Shown here: positions 21,146 to 31,534 of the stretch, piece by piece
How positions within the stretch are numbered: position 1 is the stretch's first letter
Layout: each line of letters begins with the position of its first letter
DNA from: Ophiocordyceps camponoti-saundersi (nom. inval.)
Taxonomy: Eukaryota > Ascomycota > Sordariomycetes > Hypocreales > Ophiocordycipitaceae
NCBI GenBank assembly: GCA_003339415.1
Contig: PDHQ01000321.1
Location: forward strand, 1 to 36,587
Length of the DNA: 36,587 nucleotides
Reading direction: 5' to 3'
The notes under the pieces: generated by a model
The model's input: the letters and a program-made list of their open reading frames with translations, nothing else
Database searches by the model: none
What the model was told of the DNA's origin: nothing
Program-made: the position numbers and the translations under genes

Positions 21146-21761
21146 GCTGCGAAAAAAACATTTAATTATATATATTATAACCTATAATATATTCCTTTAT
21201 ATATATATCTTAAAATATTATAATATTAACCGTTATTATAGTATAACTATATACTATAGTATATACTTATTTCGCGGATATTTTAGATATGCTAGAAGAT
21301 AATAACCCTAGATAAAAATATAAGACCTTTTTAGATTTCGATAAGTATATTAAAATAGTTTCCTTATTTTTTATAGCTTTTATTATTCTTATATACTTTA
21401 GGCTATCTGCGTAGACCTAGTAATATCGCGGCTAATAATAATATATATTATATTCTAGTTTTCTTTAAAAAAAGGGATTAAGTAAACGTTTAGATAAACG
21501 CTAAATAGAGATAGCATACTATTACGAACTTATAAGGCTCTATATTAATTTATATTTACGTTTTCTCTATCCCTAAAAGTTTGCAAATTAATATTATAAA
21601 GCCGGCTAAAGTAGAATAGCGGTTATAATCGGAGTATATAGTGCAGTCTGCCCCCCCTTTTATAAATTAAGAAAATAGTAAGTCTCTAGCCCTTAAGCTT
21701 CTCTTCGTAGCTATTATAGAGGTTATATATTATAAGGCGAGTCTTAGAAACCGCTTACTAT
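21146..21761 (+). other. Unassigned sequence ending in a long A run
   Basis: The + strand near 21270-21420 has a short low-stop frame with DILDMLEDNN and TFLDFDKY segments, but no family is recognised. The stretch ends in the A23 run at 21762, as a non-LTR retroelement or retrocopy 3' end would. No other feature is seen. Confidence 0.35.
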
Positions 21762-21784
21762 AAAAAAAAAAAAAAAAAAAAAAA
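21762..21784 (+). repeat. Poly(A) run of 23
   Basis: This is the longest homopolymer in the window. It joins the unassigned sequence on its left to an inverted LTR fragment on its right, so it could be a retroposition tail or simple slippage. Confidence 0.9.
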
Positions 21785-22090
21785 CATTAATTAGTATTAT
21801 ATCTATACCTTAAAATTCATATCCTTATATCTTAGATTACCGGCTTTAATACTATTTTAGATATTTAGATAGTTTAATTAAATAGTCTAATAGCTATTTT
21901 CTCTTTTCTTCTACTTTTATATAGAAAATTAACTTCTTAACTAATTACCGTAGATAATTATAATCCGGCTTATTTTTAATAGCTAGGGATACCCTTATAT
22001 CTATTATAGATATTATTATATAAGAAGTTACGCCCCCTAGGTGTTACTATAGTCCCTCCGCGTGTAATTAACTTCTTCTTTATATCCTAT
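21785..22090 (-). repeat. LTR-family copy 10, inverted 5' half
   Basis: The reverse complement reads ACACCTAGGGGGCGTAACTTC, TATCCCTAGCTATTAAAAATAAGCCGGAT, AGAAGTTAATTTTCTATATAAA and GACTATTTAATTAAAC, matching the first half of the family. It is the only copy in this orientation. Confidence 0.72.
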
Positions 22091-22624
22091 ATATATAAAC
22101 TAGCTTATTCCCTAATATTTAGACACCCCCTTATTTTAGTTATAGACTACGGTCACGCTTTATATATCCCCTCTGCCGCGCGCTATAATACCTAAATATA
22201 TAATACCTCTTATCTTTATTATATAATTTTACTTTTTAATATAGGTATATTCTTTTATTTTTTTTTCGTCGTTTCTCTTTCTAGCCTATCCTCTTTACCG
22301 AATTTTAGATATATATATATCCGGGTTTTAAATACTTTACTAAACCCCTTATCTCTCTAATACTTATATAGTTTATATATCCTACGTTCCTTTTCTCTTA
22401 TCGTTTTTTTCTCTATAGCTTATCCTTTTTAGGGACCTTTATATATAAATATCTATACCTATTTTTTACTAGTATACTAAACCCCTTCTCTCTCTTAATC
22501 CTAACTATACGCCCCCTATCTTACGGTTTATCCCCCTGCGACTTCCGTATTCCCCTACTTTATCACCTACTTACCCTTCTTTACCTAAACCGTCTATACC
22601 TTTTTAGTACTATATATTCTCCTC

Positions 22625-23215
22625 TCTGCCTAGGATCCGATCTCTCGTCTTTACTAATTATAAACTATCTAACTATTCGTAATATTATATATTATTCCTA
22701 TCCGCCCGGGATCCGATCTCTCGTATTCTATTAATTATAAACTATCTAATTATTCGTAATACTATATATTATTCCTATCCGCCTAGGATTTAATCTTTCT
22801 CGTATCTTGCTAATTATAAACTATCTAATTATTCGTAGTATTATATATCCTTTCTCTCCGCCTAGGATTCGATCTCTCCTATATCCTGCTAATTATAAAC
22901 CGCTTAATTATTCGTAATATTATATATTATTCTTATCCGCCCGGGATCCGATCTCTCGTATTCTGCTAATTATAAACTATCTAATTATTCGTAATACTAT
23001 ATATTATTCCTATCCGCCCGGGATTTAATCTTTCTTATATTTTACTAATTATAAACTATTTAATTATTCGTAATACTATATATTATTCCTCTCCGCCCGG
23101 GATTCGATCTCTCCTATATCCTACTAATTATAAACCGCCTAATTATTTATAGTACTATATATTATTCCTCTTCGCTTAGAATTTAATCTCTTATATTCTA
23201 CCGATTATAATTTAT
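22625..23215. repeat. Minisatellite, eight units of 76-79 bp
   Basis: Units share TA.GAT..GATCTCTC or its RIP variants, CTAATTATAAACTATCTAATTATTCGTA and ACTATATATTATTCCTATCCGCC. The GGAT/GAAT anchor falls at about 22633, 22709, 22786, 22865, 22944, 23021, 23100 and 23179. The period is mostly not a multiple of three, so it is a leader repeat rather than a coding one. A ninth single unit lies near 23455-23520. Confidence 0.93.
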
Positions 23216-23775
23216 TACCTTATATACTCTACTATCTCTCTCTTAAACCTTTACGGCTATTAGATATTATACCGAAGATATATTTATATACTCCCTAAAC
23301 TCTAATATATCCGTAAGAAAAAAAAAAAAACTCTTATTATTACTTAATTTTTTACGTACTAGTACTATTATTATATATATAAATATTATTTTACCCCCCC
23401 TCTCCTTCTCCTCCTCCCTTACTTATCCTATCTTCTATCTCCGCCCTCTTAAACTAATTATTCGTAGTACTATATATTATTCCTATCCGCCTAGAATTTA
23501 ATCTCTTATATTCTGCCGATTATAACTTATTACCTTATATACCTTACTATCTTTTTCTTAAACCTTTACGGCCGTCGGACACTATTCCGAAAATCTATTT
23601 ATATACTCCCTTAACTTTAATATATCCGTAAGAAAAAAAAAGTCCTATCGTTACTTAATATTTTGCGTACTAGTACTATTATTATATATATTAATACTAT
23701 TTTACTCCCCCTCTCCTTCTCCTCCTCCCTTACTTATCTTATTTTTTTTCTATCTCCGCCCCCTTTAACTATCTT
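23205..23775. repeat. Direct duplication with 311-bp offset
   Basis: 23205-23455 and 23515-23775 share ACCTTATATAC, AAACCTTTACGGC, ATATATCCGTAAGAAAAAAA, GCGTACTAGTACTATTATTATATATA and TCTCCTTCTCCTCCTCCC (23401 and 23712). One minisatellite unit is caught between the two copies, so the duplication took in the array edge. Confidence 0.9.
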
Positions 23776-24777
23776 ATTCGATACTTTTTATTTTTTAGCC
23801 TTTATTTCCCCGTTCTCTTCTCTATTTACCTCCCTTACCTCTAACGAAAAACTAGAATAATAGCCTAACCGCGACCTTAGTCCTCTTATATAAAATCTTA
23901 AATTAATCGCGATAATACCTTATATTTACTTAATACCCGCTATACTTTATTCGATCGTAAATATTCGGATATTATAATTACTTATCGAAACCGAGTATTT
24001 TACCTATATCGCCTCTATCTATATCGGAATATACTATATTTCGAGAATATTAATTTTTAAGTATATACTTATTATTTCTCTTTCTCCTATTTATCTCCTA
24101 TCTCGTTATTACTCTTATATATCTTTTATTCTTATTATTTCTCTTATCTTACGAGTATACTAAGGGAGTCGATAAATAAAACTAACCTTAATATTTATAA
24201 GTTATTAGCCCCTTTTTATTATATCTAACTTAACCTCTCGGAATAATATCTTTTTATACTCTAGTACCTCCTTTAATATACTTATACCGGGTATTATACT
24301 TACGATTATTATAAGCTATATTATAATTCTCCCCTTACCCGCTAGGATAATATTACGTTAGATAATACTAGCTCCGAAATATTTACCGACGAAGACTATA
24401 ACCCCTTCGCTTATATTAGCGAGGATATTTCGTCTAATAACGTATACCTATATTTTTATATCTACCGAATAGCTCTTAAGTTTAGTGCTAGAGAATTATA
24501 ATCCTATATTTTAGGATTAATATTTTTTATAATAAGTACTAATATCTTTCTCCCTTTACCTTAACTAGTATTTAGGTTAATAGATAACTTTTAGGAAGTA
24601 TCTTAGGAAGAGCTTAATAATTTACGTAAAGAGATAGCTACTATTATTACTATTTCTTTAAGGATTAAGAAGCGAATACCTAAAGCTTTATAAGATATAA
24701 TAATACGGTTAAATAAGCTAATATTTCTAGTTATTAATATATTACTTAGTTACGACGATAATAACGATCTTATATAA
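23690..24777 (+). pseudogene. Conserved element protein relic, copy 2, about 360 codons
   Basis: Frame n=1 mod 3 runs to TAA at 24775-24777, the same stop as in the paralog at 20536. Matching segments are LYLLNTRYTLFDRKYSDI, FYLYRLYLY, LREISINKTN-like text, KFSAREL, LVFRLIDN, EELNNLRKEIATIITISLRI and LVINILLSY. The start lies in Ser/Pro/Leu-rich sequence overlapping the second 311-bp copy and is not fixed. Residue-level conservation between two independently mutated copies shows that the protein was once functional. The family is not recognised. Confidence 0.66.
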
Positions 24778-24835
24778 AATTTTATATATAAATAAGTATA
24801 ACGTATAATACCTTTTTAAATATAAGCTATTTTAG

Positions 24836-24849
24836 CGAGGGAAGAAGGA
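24836..24849 (+). other. Polypurine tract before LTR
   Basis: GCGAGGGAAGAAGGA directly precedes the LTR start TACC, as at 20545-20557. Confidence 0.62.
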
Positions 24850-25330
24850 TACCCTAAGTAAGCGTAGTAAATACCTAAGTAGCGTAACTTCTTAGGTAAC
24901 TAAAAGCTTTAACTAATATAAGGGGGGGTCTTTAGCTATAGGGGAAAAAGCTAGATAGTAATTTTCTATAAAGAAAATAATAAGGAGTCGGTTTTCTATA
25001 TAGAGATAAGAGAAGAAAGAGAAGGGAAGATAAGACTAACTTAATTAAGTGCTAGGGACCCTAAAGTAAGTGTTTAAATTAGTAATTTATAGTGTAAAAA
25101 TATAAAGTTAAAAATAAAGTTATAATTCTATTTAGTAGAGTTTTTATCTTAAGGTCCTCTCTAAAACTTAACTTACGATATATAACTTTTATAAAAGCTA
25201 TAAAGATAAGGTTAGAGGCTAATTACTTACTTAATTTCTTCCTCTTTTAAGGGAAACTAATCTAAGCTATTTACTTAGTAATAACCCTAGTCCTATATTA
25301 TTTACCTTTCGTATCCTAATCCTTAGATGC
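24850..25330 (+). repeat. LTR-family copy 11, 3' end cut off
   Basis: TACCCTAAGTAAGCGTAGTAA begins the copy and CGTATCCTAATCCTTAGATGCCC ends it; the last 120 bases of the family, with the TATA motif, are gone. Gypsy coding sequence begins at the break. Confidence 0.8.
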
Positions 25331-27810
25331 CCTTTATTAACGGCAACGTATTACTCTATAACGTCTATATTAATACTAAGAATAGTATAGTAACTAAAGC
25401 AGACTTAAAAGTCTTATAAATATTACTTAAAGAGAGATTTGCTCTAAACTATATCCTATAGTAACCTCGAGTACCGATAATATTTAACTAGTAAGATAGT
25501 AAGTTACTTTAAATATATTATAATCGCACTCGCTAGATACTTTAGTTTATTAGAGGATAAGACCGGGTATCGGCTATATAAGTCCTTCCCCTACTAAAGA
25601 TAGCCGTGCTCGGTATAATTATCTAAAAGTTTATTATAAGCATAGCCGACTAAGAACTTCGATATATTATAACTGCTTAATAAGCTATAATAGCTTTAAG
25701 TCTTATAGAAATATAGGATATTATCTAGGCAGCTAAGGATATTCGTTTTACGGAATAAGTTAAGCGCTAGGCCCGTAAGTAGGTAGTAACGGCTTTAATT
25801 ATACGATAGCTTTTCTAAGAGAAGTTTAGCTACTCCTCTAATACGTTAGTTAAGGAGAGACTAGGATATAAGCCCCGCTAGTAAGTATTAACTCCCTAAG
25901 CTACTACTAATATAACTACGGCAAGCTATTAGGACTAACTTAACTAGACGGGGTATCTTAGTAATAATATTCGCCTAAACTAGATAGACTATCTTAATAG
26001 CTTAAATCGTGGGACCTACTAAGGAGGTCGAGGTAAGTCTTATCGCCCTTTAAATAACTACCGCTAGAATAACCGCTAGAGTAAGTATCGCGAGTTCCGT
26101 AAAGCTTATCGCGGGGGCCGTAGTAGTAACGATAGTAGATAGGTTACCTAGGCAAACCCGAAAGATTCGACTAATATATACGTAAATAGTTTACTTTTTC
26201 TTCTACTAGACTAGGTTATTTACTTTAAATACGGGCAACCCGGGCATTATGCTATATCTTATATTACTCCCGAAGCGCAGTATCTTTAAGGCTAGGAGAA
26301 AGATATTTTAAGAGGTCTAACTATAGCTAATAGAGGCTCGGAGCCCCCTTAATAGGTATTTACTATACCTTTACCGATAATATAAGCTATTACGGCGTAT
26401 TAGGTTAACCTAGGATATTAAGACCTCTTAGAACGGAACCTCTGCTAAGGTCTAATTAATAAACTCTACGATATACTTATAGACGGCACTAGGAACGTTT
26501 ATTCTAATATTATTAATCTAGGAATCGATAAGTCCGTATAAGGTAATATATATAGCGTTAATAATACTAATACTATAGCTCGTAAGCTTTAATCCCTAGC
26601 TATAATAGATAGAGATAACGTTAAACTTAGTAAGATAGTTCGTAACGCACTTATAGTATTAGTTATAGTAGCCGGCCTTAGTAAACCGGCTATTAAGAAA
26701 AGATTAATTAACCTAACGCTTTTAGAAGAAACGTTTAAGAATAACTCTAATCTAGAGGTAACCCTTTATTATAAAGCACCTAAAGTGCTTAATTAGCCGG
26801 GACTATCTAGTGCTAGGAAAAGCACTATAGCTAATAAGAAGAAGAGAGCTAAAGGTTTAGCGGAAGTTTAAGTAAGAGATAGCTTAGGTAATATTAATTA
26901 GATTAAACTAGCGAAAAGATTTATTATACCTATTAATCTAGTAGATTTCTAGTAAGTAAGTTTAGAAGGGGCTAAGCAATTTAGGCACCTCTCGTTATGT
27001 AAGAGACAGACCTCTGTAAAGATAAAGGCTAAAGGTAAGGGTAAGGGTAAGTCTAAGGTAGTGTATATTAATAGTAATAGAGTTAACCTAGCTAGGCAGG
27101 ATACTAATACCTGTTTAATTAAAGAAACTAGGGGCTATAAGACCTTTAGAGTTTTATATACTATCTTATTCTAAGTCGATAGCAAAGATAAGTCCTTAAA
27201 GCTAGTAGATAAGAATATAATAGTAGACTAAGGGTCTTAGGCAAGTTTTATTAATTACGACTTTGCCGATCGTAATAAGATCCCCGTTATAAACCTAAAA
27301 GATATTAGGTTTAGCAAGCTAGCTATAAAAGTTACGGATAGATTATATATTCTTATTTATAACTTTACTATCCTAAGTATAAATATCTCTAAGGTAATTA
27401 GAGAAGTTTAGGCGATTATTAAGCTTAAAAATAATACTATAGTCGATAACCTACCCCTCCTATTAGGAATACCTTAGCTCTTTAACGTTAACGCCGTTAT
27501 CTATATTAAGACTAGCACTTTAATAATTAGGGATCGTAATTAAGGTAACACGCTAGTAGCCTTATAAGGCCCGCTAATAGCTATATCGCTAAGATAGAAG
27601 TTAGTTCTAGCGCCTAACGCCCCGCCTATCTTAAAGAAGTTTATTAGGCTCCCTAAATTAACGTCCGAGGGCATAGATAGCGATAACGAGAACGACTCCG
27701 AGACCTCTTCTAAGGACTTAACTTCTAAGAATAATAATAATAACTAGACTAAATTATTAAACTAGGTTATTAGCGCTAACCTAAGCAGGTTATAAAACTA
27801 TAACTAATTA
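25331..27810 (+). pseudogene. Gag and protease relic of the gypsy element
   Basis: Frame n=1 mod 3 is readable from the junction to about 27810. An Arg/Gly-rich segment (RGTY*GGRGKSY and later KAYRGGRSS) at about 26008-26140 precedes the zinc knuckle at 26221. Protease shows VD*GS*ASFINYDFAD at 27223-27270, an aspartic-protease-like D-x-G with the middle residue lost. An acidic linker (EGIDSDNENDSE near 27670) follows. Gag would pack element RNA and protease would mature the polyprotein. The N-terminus is missing. The pol frame is n=0 mod 3, so expression of Pol would need a -1 shift or there is an indel. Confidence 0.8.
26221..26262 (+). other. CCHC zinc knuckle with all three Cys turned to Tyr
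   Basis: Fourteen codons read YFKYGQPGHYAISY, with exactly C-x2-C-x4-H-x4-C spacing if each boundary Tyr (TAC or TAT) was once TGC or TGT. The His is kept because CAT to TAT did not occur here. Gag knuckles of this type bind RNA. Confidence 0.85.
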
Positions 27811-27830
27811 AAAACGTTATTATTAGTTTA

Positions 27831-30800
27831 GACTTTATATATTTTATTATAAACCCGATTACTTTATTTATAAGCTACGCCCCTAAATTAATAAGGTAGG
27901 CTATATATATATAGACTTAGATAGACTTTTATATAAATTATACTTTTGCTTCTTACTATTCTCCCCTTGTCGATTCTAATCTCCTTTCCTTAACTATAGC
28001 TGCTATAAAAACTATACTTAATAATCCCTTATAATTATAGAGCGATCTAGCTACTAGACTTATAACTAAATAAAGTTTAAGTAGATAATACTAGCTTAGG
28101 CTATAAGCAGATAGGCTATTAGCGTTACTATTCCTAATATAGAGGAGAGTTTAGCGATAAGAAATTAATACTTCTATTAATAAATATTTAGTTATAATAT
28201 AGTTTAATGCTTATAGTATCACGCTCGGACCTTTAGTCCCGGATTACTTGCGAGAGGAGATCGCACGTATATTCTATACTTATCGTAACCTTAAGGGTTA
28301 GGATATATACGATATGCTACTTATAGACTTATTCCTATATTATCTAAAGATTATACCGGGAACTAAACTATAGTGCTATAGTAGAAAGAAGAGATAGAGT
28401 GCCCTAGAATAATACTAGATAAATAAAATTATTCGTAAGAATATTAACTTAGGAATTTATAAGTATATAGTAGCGGCTAACGGCGAGTTAAGCTAATAGT
28501 TAGCGGAACCTATTATAGTAGTTAAGGACGAGTCTAACTTATAGGCTAAAATACGATTAATAATTAACTATTATAACGTTAACGAAGACTTGCTAGGCAC
28601 CACTATCCCGTTACTATCGGAGCTTTATAATAGACTCTTAGATCTAAGAATAGGTTTATTTAGTATATTCGACTTAAAGTATAGCTACTAGGCTATACCC
28701 GTTATATCTAAACTGCGCCACGTTCTAGCGTTTTAAATCCCTAGCTTTTCCTAATTATAGCCTATAAGGCTCCCTTAGGGAACCTAATCCGCAGCTTATA
28801 GCTTTACCGAAATAACGAAGCTAGTATTTAAGGCTATACCCGAACCTCTGCCTAAACTATCTCTATTAGCGGTCCTTACTAAAAGCTATTATATCGCGCC
28901 TCTTAATAACTATATAGACGATATCTTCTTAAAATATACTATATTTAAGGAATAATAAGCGTTTATTAGGGACCACTTTCTACTTAGATTATTATAGGCC
29001 TTACTCTAGTTAAGTTTTAAGAAGGTCTTTCTTAGTATAATAGAAATCTTAGTAATAAGATAAATATATTATATAAGTAGACGGATTATAATTAAGCTTA
29101 GGAGGCTTTAGAAAATCTAAGAATAGCTAGTACTAATAAACTAGAAGTAAGTTAGGGTATTTTTTAGAGTAATCGGACCTTATCGGAGATAAATAGTTAA
29201 TTGCGCGGAGTTCTCCTAACTATTAACGCGACTTACTTGAAATATTCCCTTCTTATAGGGGCTATTTAAGGCTTTATCTTTCACGATCCTTAAGTCTCTC
29301 GCCGAAGTAGTAGTAGCTATCTACGGGCCTTAACTTAATAAGCCGGTACTTATATATATAAATACTTTAAGGTTTGGAGTAGGTTACGTTATCTTATAGG
29401 AATAAGGAGATAGCTTAGTGCCGATCTTATACGACTCCTTTCTCTTTACGAAGATATAGCGTAACTATAAAATATATAAGCGAGAACTTTATACTTTAGT
29501 CGAATTCTGCTATCGTTACTAATATCTATTTCGTATAGTAGATAAATTAACTATCTTTATAGACCACTTCCCTATTATATAGTTTCTAATATTTAAGGGC
29601 TATAAAGGTATCTACGCTTAATAGGTAACTAAGCTACGACTACTAAATATTAAGATTACCTACGTTAAGGGTTCGCGAAACTAGGCTACGGATAGTTTAT
29701 CTAGGACTATCTTCCTATCTAACGAATACTAAGCTGCGGATATTATTAACTAGGGAATAGTTAATATAAATACTAGATTATAGAAATAGAAAGATAGCCT
29801 ATAAGGCTATAAGGCGCTCCTTAAACACCTAGCGGGTATGCCCCTTAAGAAACCACCTATTAATAAGATAAGCGCCCCTTTACTATAACTAACTGCACTC
29901 TAATAGAATGCCTTATTAGCCTTATAGACCTAGGAAAAATAAGATAATAAGACCCGAGTAAACCTCTAAGTAGCTATAGCACTTATAAAAGAGGCGGATA
30001 GGGCGTCGAGGCTATTAGACTATTATATAGACTACTACTACGTAGATATAGTAAATTAGCTATAATATAGTAAGGTTCCTAATAAGCTTAACCGTATCTT
30101 AGCGAATCGTATTAGATAATAAGCGGCATTTTTTAAATAGTTAATATAAACGAATACCCTACTATATTAAGGGAGTTATTTAACTAAGTAGCAGAGATAC
30201 CTTCTCCGGCATAAGATCCCGTAAGCACTCTACTAAGCTTACGATTTAAGTAGCTATTTTAAGCTAGATATTACGCGTTAATAACTTTATATATATATCT
30301 TCTAGCTTAGAATAGCTTAAGATATTATATCCTATATAATAAGTTATAGAGAATATACTTTATATTCTAACTATAAGCTAAAGGCGCCGGATTAGCTAAT
30401 CTCTATTTTAGCACCTTTTTAGGTCCTTACTATAAACTATATAGGACTATTCCTAACGGCTATAGATAAGATTAAATTTATACTAGTATTAGTCGATTAC
30501 TTCTCTCGCTTTATATAGCTTATAGCCTGCCGAATAATAGGAGCCTCGGAGACTATTATTAGCCTAAGGAATTAGCTAGACTTTATTACGATTATACTTA
30601 TAGCTATCTACTCCGACCTAAGTTCTGCTTTTTTATTAAGGGAAGTCTTAGCTTTTTTAACGGTAAGAGATATACTTTAAGTAATAGCGCTATCTAAGTT
30701 ATATTATAATATAGGTTTAGTTAAGGTAATAAATAAAATCTTCTAGTAACTCTTAAAGGGGTTATAGCCTCCTAAAAATACTTAGTCCGAATATCTGCTA

Positions 30801-31325
30801 ATAGTTATACGGTAACTTAACTATAGGGTTATTAGGACCTTAGGCTACTTACCTACTAAAGTGCTTTACGGAATAGCTTAAACTAGTCTAAACCTATTTT
30901 AATCTGTAGGATTACTACGTGAAGCTTTAAGATCCGGGGAGTAGGTAGAATAGCCCTTATAAGGGAGATATACTAACCTTATTATAGAATTTATAAGCTA
31001 AGCTAAATACCGGAGATAGGCAGCTAGAGGTAAGTTTAACGAGATTATATATTATAGGATATCTATCTACGATAAGAGAGACGAGTCTAGTCTAACCCCT
31101 AGTATATAGAAACTTAAGCTAACGTAGATTAGGCCGTTTAAGCTATATTACTAGGTTAGGAGGATATCCTAGATATTAAGGCATATTAACTATTTATCTA
31201 TTAAAGGGGCCTAAGGGCTATTATTCTATAAGGACTCGCTAAAGAAATACTATAACCGACCTAACTATTTAAGACCTAATAATTAGCTGCTACCTAGTAA
31301 GCTGGCAGGCCTGCGGAAACTTTAA
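27831..31325 (+). pseudogene. Gypsy pol relic: reverse transcriptase, RNase H, integrase
   Basis: One frame (n=0 mod 3) holds all domains to a stop at 31323-31325. RT: LLSELYNRLLDL and FSIFDLKYSY at about 28608-28690, then the catalytic YIDDIFLKY at 28911. RNase H: NTLRFGVGYVIL at 29361 (family D-x-S..G.GA.L) and NYKIYKRELYTLVEF at 29463. Integrase core: DKIKFILVLVDYFSRFI at 30465, SDLSSAFL near 30613, and GLVKVINKIF near 30714, where the catalytic Glu appears as Lys. The C-terminal part has RPFKL, suggesting a GPF/GPY-type module, and ends SKLAGLRKL. No chromodomain is seen. Dozens of stops make it inactive. Confidence 0.85.
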
Positions 31326-31534
31326 GTATAACTACGTTATTTTCCTTCCTTTTTCTCTTCTTATATAACTTTTCTCTTCCCGCTTTATATTTTATAACCT
31401 TACCTTTTTATCCTCTTATAATACTAACCTTTTAACTAACTACGTACTATAAAATAACCGCACTATCGTGCACCCTTATTTTTCGAGCTTCTTTATAACC
31501 TATTTATATATTCCTTGCTTTTTTTTTCTTTAAG
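31326..31534. other. Pyrimidine-rich spacer between pol and third frame
   Basis: About 210 bases, rich in C and T (TTCCTTCCTTTTTCTCTTC near 31343 and TTTTTTTTTCTTT near 31520), separate the pol stop from the next frame. It looks like a leader, so the third frame could have had its own promoter or splice acceptor. Confidence 0.4.

Larger units (their letters stand above)
22200..25330 (+). mobile_element. Candidate non-autonomous LTR element, copy with expanded leader
   Basis: The region parallels 19.1-21.1 kb: a CT-rich leader with shared blocks such as TTTACTAGTNTACTAAAC and TTACGGT.TAT, then a coding relic (23690-24777), purine tract and LTR. Its leader is much longer because of a 77-bp minisatellite and a 311-bp duplication that the other copy lacks. 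The 3' LTR is cut by the gypsy sequence at 25331, so the gypsy junction is the younger event or a deletion joined the two. Confidence 0.6.

Noticed and set aside
22625..23215. CRISPR-like array
   Set aside because: Units are contiguous near-identical 76-79 bp tandem repeats without spacers, in a fungal transposon setting.
23663..23860. Plus-strand open frame of 65 codons, Ser/Leu-rich
   Set aside because: It uses a different register from the conserved relic that covers the same bases and reflects the CT-rich leader.
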